Below are positions 10,239 to 21,596 of a stretch of DNA of 64,000 bases, piece by piece (the stretch's first letter is position 1; each line of letters starts with the position of its first letter). Where the stretch lies: positions 124,001 through 188,000 of the forward strand of contig CP136490.1 in the NCBI GenBank assembly GCA_032768795.1, read 5' to 3'. This stretch comes from Tremella fuciformis (Eukaryota > Basidiomycota > Tremellomycetes > Tremellales > Tremellaceae). The position numbers and the translations under genes are program-made. A model generated the notes under the pieces. The model ran no database searches. It was not told the DNA's origin and worked only from the letters and a program-made list of their open reading frames with translations.

Positions 10239-11145
10239 AGCGGAGCGCCATTGTAGAACCCAAATGCCGTATGCAACGGTAGATGCACTGCTGCCTCACC
10301 GTCGTGACTTGACCTCATTGTGGCCGGCTGCACAGTCGTGCAGTGAGCCAGCGGCAGAAGTGACGGCTCAGTGGTCCGGTCCGCTCGCTCTGAATATGTC
10401 GAACTCTGATTTTCGGGACCGCTCCTGTCGTGGTCTGCATGTGGACGCCGCGTTGTTACCAGCTCAAGCTGGTCGTATAGTGAGCTTCCGGATTGCTTTG
10501 CAATGGAGAGACCCCTCCGAGTTCTCCAATCGAAGGTAATAGATGTGCGAGCTCGTCATCCGAAGTATTCGTGCAAGCGCGACGTCCTAAGATGGTGGAA
10601 TCCAGTGCGATATTTGTCTTCTTTCCGCGCGAGAGCCTTTGACTCCTACACGTCCCGTCCGATTCAGCTTGGTGTACACGACAAGTATGAGCTCATGGGA
10701 ACAAGGCGCTTGCGCAAGCTGCTGTCATCCACTAACACAAAGTGACCAAGCATGACACGCACGATGGTGAGTGCCTGGCGGACTCCCTCGTCGGCATTAA
10801 ACATCTCCACAATAGTGATGTATGCAGACGGAGATGGTCAGTTTTGACCGTGCAAGCGTTCGCGGTCTTCATATGGATGTCCATGGCGGATGACCAAGCC
10901 CTAGAAGGAAGTACCCCCTCGCTGCGTGGGTATAAGGGTGTCTGACACACGCTCGACCGCACAACCATCAGTGGCTGATTCAGCCGAACATTCCCTTCCT
11001 TTCTGTCCACATCGTCATGGTCTTTCGGGCAGGATATAAGCAGGGCCTCAGATGGTCGAGACAGCAGACAACAGCAACAATCTCACAGCCTCTGACGCGA
11101 CATATCCCTTTGCGATCCACAGCCAACGCCATCACCTCTACAGAT
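10239..11145. other. Intergenic region between SDR copies 2 and 3
   Basis: No gene or repeat was recognised in 907 bp. Short open frames show no family motif. TATAAG at 11035-11040, about 110 bp before the SDR copy 3 start, is a plausible core promoter and matches the spacing seen before copy 2. Confidence 0.5.
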
Positions 11146-12172
11146 ATGCCAGCCAACGCCAACGACAAGGTTGTGGTCATCACCGGCGCCGCGCGCGGCC
11201 TCGGCGTGAGTCACCAGACCGGACCTGACCCTGAAGTGCTGACTGCGTAGCTGGAATGGGTCCGCCAGTACTCTGCCGAGAAAGACACTTTCATCGTGGC
11301 GGTCGTGAGGGATGCCAAGAAAGCATCGTTGCTCGAGCCGTTCGTCGCTAGTGGCCGAGCCGCCATCGTGCAAGCCGACATGACCCAGCCAGAGTCTTTC
11401 GAGGTGATTTCGGTCTCTCGCAGGTACATAACATTAGGTCTGACATGTAGGCGGCTGTGAAGCAGATCGGGCAAGTCACTGGGGGCAAGGTGGACGTGCT
11501 CATCAAGTGACTACGCGATCATTCAGTCTCTGGCATCTCGCTGACAATGTAGCAACGCTGGTGCCTGGTCCGGTGCCGGGGCTACTCCCAGCAAGGACGT
11601 GACGGCCGGTACCCCACAAGAATGGGCGGATACCGTCAGTTCACCCTCGTACCTTTGGACCGCAGCTGATCTGCAGTTCTTGATCAACACGACTGGCCCG
11701 GTCTTCTTCACCAAGGCCGTCCTCCCGCTGCTCGAGAAAGGGACCAAGAAGCAAGTCGTCAGCATCAGCTCGTTCCTCGCCTCGCCTGGATTCCATCAGT
11801 CCACCGATGGCAACTACGGCTTTGTCAGCTACTCGGTCGCCAAGGCCGCCCTGAACTTTGCCAACCTCAAGTACCACCTGCAGTAAGTGACCCGATGGCT
11901 ATGTATGCTTGTTGCTCATGGACAGGCTTAAAGATTCGGGATACACCTTCGTTACCTTGAACCCTGGCTATGTGCAGACAGAGCTGCATGGCGATAACAT
12001 CGACAAGGTAAGTGCATGACTCTGATTCACACATTGCGGGGCTGATCGGCAGGCGCCGTTGACCGTGGAGCAGTCGGTCACTCGCTGCAAGTCCTTCGTC
12101 GACCGTCTTACCCCTGCCGACAGTGGTTCCGACTACTCGCTCGAAGGGACGAAGGATCCTATCGCTTACTAG
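11146..12172 (+). CDS. Short-chain dehydrogenase/reductase, copy 3
   Basis: Seven exons (11146-11205, 11251-11403, 11451-11506, 11553-11634, 11677-11882, 11926-12007, 12053-12172) give 252 residues. Exon lengths are identical, exon by exon, to copy 1 on the opposite strand. TGAARGLG (13-20), NNAG, SISS and Y-x3-K in SYSVAK are present, as is the intact NPGYVQTEL. It is closest to copy 2 in the first two exons (LEWVRQYS, VVRDAKKA). It is a soluble classical SDR; the substrate is not deducible. It ends 141 bp from the convergent bZIP gene. Confidence 0.92.
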
Positions 12173-12313
12173 AGCGAGGCCAGCTTGTAGAATCTCGATA
12201 GAGCCTGAGTAATATGTGCAATAATATATGCAACATTGCGAGCGACCCGAATTCCGTGACTGTGCTGATCTCGGATGATGGCCGCTGAACGAGGTGTGAC
12301 CGATGTCTCTGAC

Positions 12314-13370
12314 TCATTGAAAGAGCGCTGCCGTGTCGAAGAAGTGGGTCGGATCCGCTCTGGCCGGCGTCACATTGCCCGAATCCCATCCAAACAAAAA
12401 CTCTAAGGATGACATGTCGTAAGGTTCGGCCTGCGCCGATGGCTGAGCGTTGGCGGGGGCCCAGACGCCTGGAGGCTGCTCCCAAGGCACATTCGACGCG
12501 GCAGTGTCTGTGAGCCAGGATGCTCCTGGATCGGGAGCGGGGATGTCGAAAGTTGCGCGCTCGAAAGGATAAGACATAACAGCCGGTCCGTTTACTGGCA
12601 GATTGCCCGACAGAGAGTTCCGACCCGAGCCGGAGGCATCCTCCGACTTGGGCTGTGATGTGATTGTCTGCAGCGTCGCCGACGTGTTTGGCGAGATACC
12701 GGTGCTTGATGATTGATCCAGGCTTGTGAAGAAAGGCGACAGGCCTGTCCCGGAGAGACGGTCAAAGGCACTGAAGGGAGACGCTGCCGTGTCTCGCGAA
12801 GGAGCGCTGGATGTGCCGTTGTTGAGCTTCTCGCCGAAGATGTCATCGACTGAGAACGCATTGGGATCCTGTTGAATCTGCGGCGGCGCGATAGTGATCG
12901 TCTCCGCTGGTTTGGTCTGATGCAATATCGCACCCTGATCAGGCTTGGGTCCCGACATGGATGTGAGGATGATGCTCCTTAGTTCTGCAATCTGGGCCTC
13001 GAGCAGCTGGTTCTGCTTCTTGGCTTGGTCAAGCTCGGCCTCCAGCTCGGTGAGCCGCTGATGTTCAGCGAATCGCGCTCTGACGGTAAAGGACGAGTCA
13101 GGCGTACCTGTTCCCGACGAGCTCGCAGATTGTTCTGCGCCAGTCTGTTCTGTTCCCGACGTGCATCAGTGACAACGCGTATCTTCTTCTTTGGCCGACG
13201 CATAGCGGGCGAAGCAGCTGATGATCCCGGCGTAGAAGGACCGGCATCCCCACCCTGAGGCGACCCCAGCCGGCGTGGGCTATCACAGCGTCAGCTATGC
13301 GCTCCAGCTTGCTGACATCATGAAGCACGCACCGACGCTCCCCTATCCCATCGCTAGCATTGCGAACCAT
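12314..13370 (-). CDS. bZIP transcription factor
   Basis: Exons 13370-13333, 13279-13108 and 13057-12314 give 317 residues. The basic region, residues 53-70, contains RREQNRLAQNNLRARRE with the N-x7-R spacing of bZIP proteins. The zipper follows at 71-102 after an intron exactly between basic region and zipper. Heptad positions hold L, A, L, L on one face and L, L, N, I on the other, including the buried Asn common in dimeric zippers. The C-terminal 200 residues are acidic and rich in S, T and P, with EFLFGW-like hydrophobic patches that suit an activation domain. The ATG at 13370 has a good context (A at -3, G at +4); an in-frame ATG at 13445 would add 25 residues. It is a nuclear DNA-binding regulator. 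A TTACGTAA site in its own promoter suggests autoregulation (inference). Confidence 0.88.
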
Positions 13371-13471
13371 TATGCCGTCTACGTTGGCCGAGCGTGAGCG
13401 GAAAGGCAAGTCACAACAACGAAGCGGCACGGAGAAGCCGGACACGATGGCCGTCGACTAAGCTTTGGCCG

Positions 13472-13479
13472 TTACGTAA
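13472..13479. promoter_or_regulatory. TTACGTAA, Pap1/Yap-type bZIP site
   Basis: This perfect octamer palindrome lies about 100 bp before the bZIP start. TTACGTAA is a known target of fungal AP-1-like bZIP factors. Whether this bZIP binds it is inferred. Confidence 0.5.
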
Positions 13480-13632
13480 ACAGCCTCATGCATGCCTACT
13501 GTTTCCCCCACATGCACGGCCTGCCCCCATGCATATGACCACACTATATGTATGCATGCTATGCTTGTTGAGGGAGCAGCCTGAGAGGGGACTCGTTGCT
13601 AGGCGGACGCAGCGTGGGCCCAGTTGATGATT

Positions 13633-13671
13633 GGTGATGAATCAGCCAAACATCGGGGATGATTCATCACC
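13633..13671. promoter_or_regulatory. 12-bp perfect inverted repeat around a 15-bp spacer in the divergent bZIP/DsbA-like promoter
   Basis: Left arm GGTGATGAATCA (13633-13644) and right arm TGATTCATCACC (13660-13671) are exact reverse complements. Each arm contains TGAATCA/TGATTCA, one base from the AP-1/Gcn4 core TGASTCA. The repeat sits 115 bp before the DsbA-like gene and 260 bp before the bZIP gene. It could bind a bZIP dimer pair or form a stem in RNA. Confidence 0.5.
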
Positions 13672-13785
13672 ACCTTCTCGCCGCTTTTCCATCGCTTTCC
13701 TCTTGTTGTTCAACTGTGACCGCGGGCAACACCAACAGAACCGTACTCAATCGTCTCGTATCTCTCTTGTATCGTCACCGTCACT

Positions 13786-14732
13786 ATGACTGCCAGTCCC
13801 GCTCTGCCCGAGTCGCATGATGGGCCGGTAGTGACAATCGACATCACGAGCGACCCCTTATGCCCGTACTCTTACGTCTCCTACAAGCGACTGAGCCGGT
13901 AAGCCCTTACCCCTCTCTCCTTATCACCTTGAATGTGCGCGAAGTGGCGAATGCTGACATGCAGGGCTCTGGATACCTACAACGAAACGACGGGACCCCT
14001 CCGAGCCATCTTCCGCGTACACCCCTTCATCATCGATCCGGCCATGAAGGAGAACTGCCTGTACGATCGCGCAGAAAGTCTGAAGATTACTTTGGGAGAG
14101 AAGAGCGTCCCGTTCTGGGATAGGGTCATCCAAGAGGCCAAAACGGTGGATATCGTGCGTCGTCGATCGGCGCCTTCCCGAGTCACCGCTGACCCCCAGG
14201 ATCTGGCCAAAACTGGTCTGTGCGGTCAGACCATCGATGCCCAGCGGCTTCTCCTCCTTGCCTTGCGCACAATGGGCCCCGCCGCACAATATCGACTCTG
14301 GGGCATTATATGTCACGTACACTTTGACTTGGGCAAGGACATTACCAGCCCGGACATCCTGGCGAAGATCGCCACCAGCCCAATCGCCGTTGATGGAGCT
14401 GAAGCCGCCCAAGCGAGCGATCACAGGGAGCACCAAGGCGGCACTGGATCACATGGCCAGGCAACCAAACTCAATCGCGCACTATTCGATGACTCGTTGA
14501 TGGCCTTGGCATGGTTGAAGAGTGGCGCGCTGAGGAAGGATGTGATAGTCGCTGCGCGACGTTCGCGAGATCAGGGCATCAAGGGCGTACCGTTTGTGGT
14601 GATCAACGGTAAATTCGCAATCTGTGGAGCTCAGAAAGAGGAAGCCTACGTAGAAGTGAGCCTTTTGCCTCCGGTTAGCGAAGTATGCTCACCAAGTCGC
14701 AGGCTTTTCGGCGCGCCGTCCGATCTCAATAG
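13786..14732 (+). CDS. DsbA-family thioredoxin-like protein (FrnE-type)
   Basis: Exons 13786-13898, 13965-14154, 14200-14655 and 14703-14732 give 262 residues. The first strand leads into SDPLCPYSYVSYKRL (residues 22-36), the active-site region of DsbA-like oxidoreductases. Here the motif is C26-P-Y-S29, so the second Cys of C-x2-C is replaced by Ser, which suits glutathione-dependent or isomerase chemistry rather than disulfide oxidation. A helical insert follows. The cis-proline loop is GVPFVVING near residue 230. No signal peptide is present, so it is cytosolic. Fungal members are poorly characterised; related bacterial proteins include 2-hydroxychromene-2-carboxylate isomerase and FrnE. 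It is divergent from the bZIP gene, so joint regulation is plausible. Confidence 0.82.
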
Positions 14733-15342
14733 TCGCCCGAAGATGCCTCCCCCGACCCTGCTCTGATATGCCGCCATGTCAGTACCGCAGCGCAGTCGTT
14801 CAGTCACCACACTCATGCCCTCAGGATTGCATTTGACCGAGATTTCCGATTCTGTCCCGTTCCAGGACTCGGCGGCTTCCTCGATCCGATCCGATTATAG
14901 CCAGAGGGCAATCGACAACTCGCGAGGGGAGACATCTGGCGTATCCCCCTTGCTTGTAGGGTTGCAGATCTGTCGCCCAGAGTCGGCCGCCCAAGAGCGG
15001 ACAACAGGAAGAAAGAGGAGTGGGCTATGCCCGCCCACTTGTGCCCACTCAGAAGCCGTCAACGCTCATTCCATGCGGTCACGGCGGATCACAATGTGTC
15101 ATTGCTTGGGCTAGTAAAGCCATATAAGAATGTACGACTGCCCAGAAATAGCAGATACTACGAGGCCCTAGCTCGCTCTTGTAGAAATGAGGATGTGATG
15201 CGATTGGCATATTGCCTGTGTAAAGTGATTTCGCGGCCCAGTGGGCGGCCCAGTTGTGACGTCAAACAGGCGCTTCTTATCAGCGCCCTCTTCGTCCTCG
15301 CCGATTCAACATTCATCCGAGTTTGACTTGCTTGCATACATT
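14733..15342. other. Intergenic region, no gene recognised
   Basis: About 610 bp lie between the DsbA-like gene and the deacetylase. Open frames are short and motif-free. It presumably contains the terminator of the first and the promoter of the second gene. Confidence 0.5.
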
Positions 15343-16627
15343 ATGAAGCGGGCACTGTGCAGCTTCGGAGTAGACGTGGACGCCGTAGCTGGCTGGCTAG
15401 GCAGCTATGGGGGCGCCGAATCGAGCAACGATATCTCCAGGTGACTGCCGGTCCGACAGTGGATAAGGGCTTCAGCTAATGGGACAGGGGTATGTTTGCG
15501 GGCGAGGTGGGATCCTTGCGGCTTCTCAAGCTGTTCGACAAATACAATATCAAGGTGTGCAGGCAGGCCGACTGGGGATGTATGGGCTGACGGGCAGACG
15601 TCCTGGTTCATCCCTGGGCACTCCCTTGAGACGTTCCCAAATGAGATGGCCCAGGTCAGAGATGCAGGACACGAGATCGGTCTGCATGGGTGAGCAGTTG
15701 GTGTCGGTGATGGGAGCCTGCTAAAAGTGCCAGGTATTCTCATGAGAACCCGACGGCTATGAGCATCGAGCAACAGCGGTATATCCTCGACCACACCTTC
15801 AAGCAGCTCACCGACTTTTGTCATGGCAAAAAGCCCATTGGCTATGTCGGTCAGCGACACATCCACAAATCTAGTCGGTTGCTCATGTACAGCGCCATGG
15901 TGGGAGACTTCCAAAGAGAGCATCAACCTGCTCAAGGAGTACGGCATCGAGTACGACCATAGCTCTCAGGTGAGCTGAAGCCGTGATCGCTTGCAGAAGC
16001 TGAGATTTAGGCCCACGACTGTCTGCCTTTCTTCGTGCGGGACGAAGACAAGTGGACGGCGATCGACTACTCCAAACACGCGGCAGAGTGGATGCTGCCT
16101 CTTGTGCGAGGTCAACTGACGGACTTGGTGGAGATACCGGCGAACTGGTATCTCGATGACTTGCCCCCTCACATGTTCATCAAGGGTAATTGACCCTAAG
16201 GTCACTCACGAATGCACTCACGACCAGGATCGGCCAACTCTCACGGCTTCGTTGATGCAGACGTCACCTTGAAACTGTGGAAGCAAGCGAGTACAACCTC
16301 AGCAATCCATGACACCGCTGAGCCTGCAGCACTTTACCTACTTTTACAGGGAATACGACTGGTTCTGTTTCCCGCTGACCATCCACCCTGACGTCAGCGG
16401 GCGGCCTCACATCCTGCTCATGCTGGAGGAGTGAGCGATGCTCCTTCTCTCGTGACCAGCTTGCTAATCTTTTCAGGTTCATAGAATGGGTCAATGGTCA
16501 CGAAGGCGTCGAATGGGTGCCTATGCGCGTGAGTGATGACAAGTCACATCGCGTCGGTGTTGACGATTCTCAGGACATCAACGCCGAGTTTAGAAAGAGA
16601 GAAGCGGAGAAGACGGTCACATCTTGA
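15343..16627 (+). CDS. CE4-type polysaccharide deacetylase family protein (PgdA-like)
   Basis: Ten exons: 15343-15440, 15488-15554, 15598-15689, 15734-15849, 15893-15969, 16011-16185, 16228-16282, 16323-16430, 16477-16528 and 16574-16627, giving 297 residues. The metal site is recognisable: Asp in [11 protein letters not shown] (D11 or D13) and two His in LHGYSHENP (H85 and H89). The spacing resembles Helicobacter PgdA and related imidase or amidase-like members. Late conserved blocks are [19 protein letters not shown] and [13 protein letters not shown]. There is no signal peptide, so it is cytosolic, unlike chitin deacetylases. The substrate may be a small amide or imide. The junction at 16283 requires a GC donor (GCAAGC) to join the reading frame with [17 protein letters not shown] donor at 16291 would delete this block. 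Confidence 0.85.
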
Positions 16628-16711
16628 GAGGTCAACAACTTCTTGATGCCAGTGTAACGGAAGCCTCCAGGTACTTACTCGTGCATGAATGGCACTATAA
16701 CCAAGGCATAC

Positions 16712-18488
16712 TCAACGCTGTTGAGGCAGATTGGAAGCGGTCACCTTTTGACGAAGTAATGTCGTCCACCCTTCCACCCGAGCTGGTATCGTGTTCTCCC
16801 CATGCAGGAAGTGGACGGATCGTGTGACCCCCGGGGGAAAGTTGATGGCGAACAAGCGAAGCAACATTGCCTTGTCGCCTGTGTAGAGGCGGTAGTGAAT
16901 CGGCGCGTCTTTCTCTCCTGCTCGCTGGCCCGCTGCCGCTGCTGCTAGCTCGGCAAGGATAAGCGTGTCGCCTCTCAACTGAAGTGGGTGAACGCCAGAG
17001 GCTGAGTACTTGATTGCGGTAGTGACTGGAAGCTCTCGCAAGATCTTCACCCCCGGCCGAACCCCTCGTCCGCCGTCAGGGGCCAATGTCTGCAAGATAG
17101 CATCTCGCCCAACCTTGTCGACTCCAGCGAGCTCTCGGAGCACCTGCTGCGACAACAACAAGCAGTATCCACACCGCGTGATGCCTTGCAGGACTGACTC
17201 GACGACTGCAGGGCCGAGATCAGGAGCCGCGGCTCTGAACATCGTCACCCAGACATTGGTGTCGAAGAACACGGTAGTGATGCCACGAACAGGTCTCGCG
17301 GTCGACCCACTTTGCTGAGTGGAAGATGAGGTGCGGGCGACAGAGCTATAGGATCGGATGGAAGGGGAGGGCCCAGTAGTACTCGGTACTCTTGCACTGG
17401 GTGGCGGAATCGACGGCACTATCCGGGGCGAGCTCGAAGGCTGAGGGTCCGGTACGGTCATCGAGGCTGCGGGAGATTGATGTCGCGATGTGGAAAAGAG
17501 GGTGATCTTGTTTCTTTTTCCTTTGCTGGGTGCACTGATGCTCGATGGCGGCCGAGGAGCAATGAAATGAGATTGGCGACTGGAGGGGACCGGGACAGCT
17601 GATTGCGCCGTGGTTTGCATCGAGGTGGAAGGGAAAGAATGGGTCGACCCTGACGCTTCTGTTACACTTGAAGGGACCGAAGGGGACATGGCTATCCAGA
17701 TGAAAGCCCTCTCCTGGACCGAGAGTGTTGGCAGATGAGCTTCGGGCCCCACCGGCGGGGCTTCTTCCCGTTGCATCACCCGAGCAAAATGCCTTGCGTA
17801 AAGGGTCGTGTTGATGGCGTCCTTTGCAGGGAAATAGCTGGCATGCTTGTTGCCGAAGGGCTCGCTCGTTGCCGGTCTACCGCGTCCAAGGAAGAAAAGG
17901 TGCGTGTCCGCGCGAGATCTACGTGTAGACCATGCGTTGTCAACACTGGACGTTTTCCATCGCTCCAAAAAGCTGGGAGATAACAAGGCATCGGCTTCCC
18001 CTGTGGTGACGTGCCGAAGGGCGCCCTATTGATGTCAGCGATCGCACGGCAGAATCACGTACCGCAGGCGTCTCGTTCCCGAGGGTGAAGCCGTCGCAAT
18101 GAACGATTTTCCGAAGAAGCACGTCTATGACTCCGTTGAAATTCCTATTGAATGCCTGGCGATCAACCGATTCTGTCGAGCGTTTCTGAGCATCCAGATG
18201 GTTTAAAAGTTCGCCTAGAAATTGCAACCGAACCTGACCGAAGAATTTCTCCAGATTGCTCGCCACTTGAACCTGCAGTGCGAAGTCTTTGGCAGAGAAC
18301 TCGGCGAGAGAGACGATGTCAACGCAGCGATCAGGCCACAGACAGGTCTGCTTGTTTCGCCCTGTGAGACTTATGATCGCTGTACCTAAAGGATCGGTCG
18401 GTTGTGGGGAGTTGCTGAGAAACTCAGGTCCTTGAACGGGCTCGCATACGTAAAGCTGGCCGACTCGTTCCAGAAGCGCATTGCTCAT
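16712..18488 (-). CDS. PIN-like nuclease domain protein with an unrecognised N-terminal half
   Basis: Exons 18488-18063 and 18025-16712 (one 37-nt intron) give 579 residues. Residues 390-579 show the PIN fold pattern: FFDTNVW with D397, an acidic residue in VLRELAG (E440), RGDTLILAEL (D495) and YTGDKAML (D526). Four carboxylates of this type bind metal in PIN ribonucleases. About 120 residues of S/P/T-rich linker with a basic patch (PSKGKRNKI) precede it. The N-terminal 240 residues (start MSNALLERVGQLYVCEP) match nothing I recognise. No signal peptide or membrane span is seen. An RNA-cleaving or RNA-processing role is inferred from the fold only. It lies beside the unrecognised gene family at 18.9-23.2 kb but on the other strand. 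Confidence 0.75.
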
Positions 18489-18915
18489 AATCGCTAGAAT
18501 CGAATGATCTGCGTGATGATGGGTAACGCGGGCTGAGTGGCGACGATGTGATTTTAAGCCTGTTCCTCAGCTCCGTGAGTAAATCTGCAAGCTTAGGCTT
18601 TCTTGCAATGAGGAGGCGGGCAAGACACAACGTGCTACTCTTGGTCCTCCAAAGGGCCGTGGAAGAAAACGCGCGGCCACAAAGTGGATACCTCGCGACT
18701 CGCCTCACATCGCGGTTGCCAACGGGGACCACGTTGATCGTCCTCGGCGAGCACAACGCCTCCGGTCTTGCGTTGACACGTGTTTCAACCACAGCTACTC
18801 TCTACCTCTGGCTCGTGGATACCTCGAGGCAAAATACACAGAGGAAGCACCCCTCCTTCGCGACTTGCCATGCCATTTCGTTACTGCTCTATGTCTCAAA
18901 GATTTGGCGGTGACG
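18489..18915. other. Divergent promoter between the PIN gene and the first family A gene
   Basis: This 427-bp region separates the two divergent starts. No additional gene, repeat or clear TATA element was seen. Confidence 0.4.
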
Positions 18916-20033
18916 ATGGCATCTCAGTCCCAAGTCGCACGGGACACAAGATGGTGGGAACCAGTGATACCTCTCATCGAAGACCCCGAGGGGAAAGGGC
19001 GACCCCTTTTGTCGAACCTGTGAGCCCCTGACGAGTCCTTTCACAACCGCTTTCGATGATGACCGAGCGAAAAGCTCGGCTTCAGGGACCTAATGACAAG
19101 CTGTTCACGGACTAACCCTCAGTCCGTTGGACGTCCAGTCGTATCTGCGTATCCTCGGCCAGTCCAACGAGGCCGAACACGATTCAGATACGGGCCGCAG
19201 CGAACAGCCGGAAAGCGAACTCATGGCGGCAGGAATGAAGCTACTTGCGGCGCATGGTAAGAAAAGCAAGTCAAGGTGAGCTCCTGACTCCGTGAGTGGA
19301 TCGGAGGTTGATCCGTCAGCTGGGCCGAAACACGTCTGCAAGGCCTTAGAGTGTTGGAGGAGCAGTCCTGGCCTGTATGGTTTGAGCTGTTCTGCCAGAC
19401 CTACCTTGATCCGCTTCCTTACGTCACTTTAGGCGAGCACACCCAGGTCCTCGTCGTGAGTCTGACTTTCCGGCGCCTCGAGTGCGCTGAGCGGGATTGC
19501 AGAGCAATCTGAGAGTACCCCTCCCGTTGCACATGACGATGTCCATTCTGGAGGCGCTTGACCAAGAGGTGCTGGAAAAGTTCACCCGGGATCGTCACTC
19601 AAGTCCCTACCATCCGGGACTAGGGCGCTGTTGGGGAGAGTTCGACATGTACTCTGCCTTCGGTGTTCGCTTTTCGCATACTCAACATTTGTATGACGAT
19701 GGGCTCCTACCTGTCCCCAGTGTGGACCCGCGATGGAACCCTGAGCGCCGGGAAAGGGCGGAAAGACGTTTTATCGACATGGTACCCTTGCTTGAAGCAC
19801 AACGGTCCATCGAGGTGTTACGTGTCAACCATCTGGACGACCCCGTTCGTCTCTTGGTCGTTGGAGAGGCTCAGACTCCGCCGAGCCCGTCGTTGCCTGC
19901 GAAGCTTTCGTCCAGATGGAGACGAAATTTCAAAATCGTGTTCAAACTCCCCTCGCGACGCCAGCATCGATCAGAGCAGAGAGTAGGGGTGTTTGCGCCT
20001 CGGCTTCGGGAGAAGCGTATCACACGGGGATAG
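18916..20033 (+). CDS. Unrecognised protein, family A member 1
   Basis: Exons 18916-19019, 19123-19275, 19320-19455 and 19503-20033 give 307 residues with whole codons. I do not recognise the family. The start reads MASQSQVARDTRWWEPVIP; conserved blocks shared with member 2 are LPLDV-SYLRILG, AAGMKLL, WAETRLQGLRVLEEQ, SNLRVPLP, LDQEVLEKFTRDR, PYHPGLGR-WGEFD and LDDPVRLLV. The C-terminus is basic (RRQHRSEQR). No signal peptide or membrane helix is seen, so it is probably cytosolic or nuclear. Exons 1 to 3 are 104, 153 and 136 nt, identical in member 2. Homology is shown by these positions and sequence. No function can be assigned. Confidence 0.7.
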
Positions 20034-20512
20034 TAGCATGCTTGTAGCCATATCTGCATGTCCATGTACATCAGAGCCACCACCTAGCGGTCTGCGCATG
20101 GCTCCTCGCTCAGGATCGTATCGTTTCCGCCTCACTTTGCCGAAAGAGTTAATGCCAACAGGAGAGAGATACAAGATAGGGTCAACCTCGTTGCACAGAA
20201 TCCCGAGCCGAACATGGAAGCTTTAAAAGCGACGATGACAAACAGTGGCTTCAATAGATCCGTACCCCCCTATCCAAGCCCAGGGGATTCTAAAAGAAGG
20301 GCCGCCGCAAGCCACATCCCGTGACCTCTCAAGACAGCCTTTACAGAAGAGCGCGCCCCCAAAATGGAACGCTACATCTGGACTTACGGTGCTTCCTCTA
20401 CTGGCGCGTGCATGCCGCGCGGCACACACTCACAAACACAGAGACCTTCCTTCGTAAATGACCTGGAACATCGACAACAGCTATTGTAACTCTCGGTATT
20501 TGCCGCTGAAAG
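20034..20512. other. Intergenic region between family A members 1 and 2
   Basis: No gene was recognised. The region presumably holds the terminator of member 1 and the promoter of member 2. Confidence 0.4.
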
Positions 20513-21596
20513 ATGTCACTCCAGTCACCACGCACACTTGACACGAAATGGTGGGAGCCAGTGATCCCTATCCTTGAGGATCCCGATGGGGAGGGACAAG
20601 ACCTCCTTTTGACTCTGTGAGCGCTCTAAACCATTCTTTTCTGGCACCGCTTTCGACAAAGCGAAAGATATTTGGCTTCCGCCCCAAGCTTGCCAGGTGG
20701 TCATGGGATGACATTCAGCCCCTTGGATATCCGATCTTATCTGCGTGTCCTCGGCAGCGCAAAGGAGGCGGAGCATGACCAAGACATAGACGACAGGGCG
20801 TTCTCGGAAAGCAAGCTTCTGGCGGCAGGAATGAAGCTTCTATCGACCTATGGTCAGCAAGGTAAAGCACAGTGAGCCACTTAGGTATAGTGGTAGAAAC
20901 ATAGCGGCTGAGAACTCAGCTGGGCCGACGTGCGTCTACAGGGGCTTAGAGTACTGGAAGAGCAGGCCTGGACGGTCTGGCTCGGGATCTTTTGCCAGAG
21001 CTACGACCCCCCGCGCCCGTACGTCAAGACAAGCGATGATTCCGACGTCTATGTCGTGAATTCTATTCTTAACTAGGAGCGTCTGAGATGGGCTGAAGGG
21101 TTCGTAGAGCAATCTGAGAGTCCCGCTCCCTTCGCACATCACAATGGCCCACCTTGAATCCTTCGATCAAGAGACCCTCGACAAATTCACCCGAGATCGC
21201 CTGTCCAACCCTTATCATCCCGGTATGGGGCGCCGTTGGGGCGAATTTGATCTATACCCAGCAGACGGAGTTCGTCTTGCGCACGTTGGCCGCTTGGAGG
21301 ACGATAACCTACTGCCTGTCCCTCATGATATATCTCAAAACCCCCCCGGGGACCTGGAAAGGGCAGAAAGACGGTGTATCGATGCTACGACTGTGCTTGA
21401 GGTGCTTGAGGCCGAAAGGCTGCCGGTCACGGTCCTGCGTCTCAATCATTGCGACGACCCCGTTCGTATCTTGGTTCTTCGAGACCTTCCGGCTCCACCG
21501 ACCTCACCGGCCCCTCCGGGGCGCTCCTGCCGATGGATTCGGGGATTGAAGACAGTCTTCGGTCGTACTGCTCGACGCCGGACTCCGTCAGAGTAG
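20513..21596 (+). CDS. Unrecognised protein, family A member 2
   Basis: Exons 20513-20616, 20719-20871, 20920-21055 and 21108-21596 give 293 residues. It is the close relative of member 1: MSLQSPRTLDTKWWEPVIP at the start, PLDIRSYLRVLG, LAAGMKLL, WADVRLQGLRVLEEQAW, SNLRVPLPSHIT, FTRDRLSNPYHPGMGRRWGEFD and CDDPVRILVL. Exons 1, 2 and 3 have exactly the member 1 lengths, and the three introns (102, 48 and 52 nt) sit at identical codon phases. The first intron is unusually long for this window in both copies. The tail is Arg-rich (TARRRTPSE). No known domain is recognised. Coding status is supported by conservation of frame and junctions between two diverged copies. Confidence 0.72.

Noticed and set aside
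18916..21596. Family A as F-box proteins
   Set aside because: The PLDV-x2-YLR segment faintly recalls F-box openings, but the rest of the helix pattern and downstream repeats are missing.
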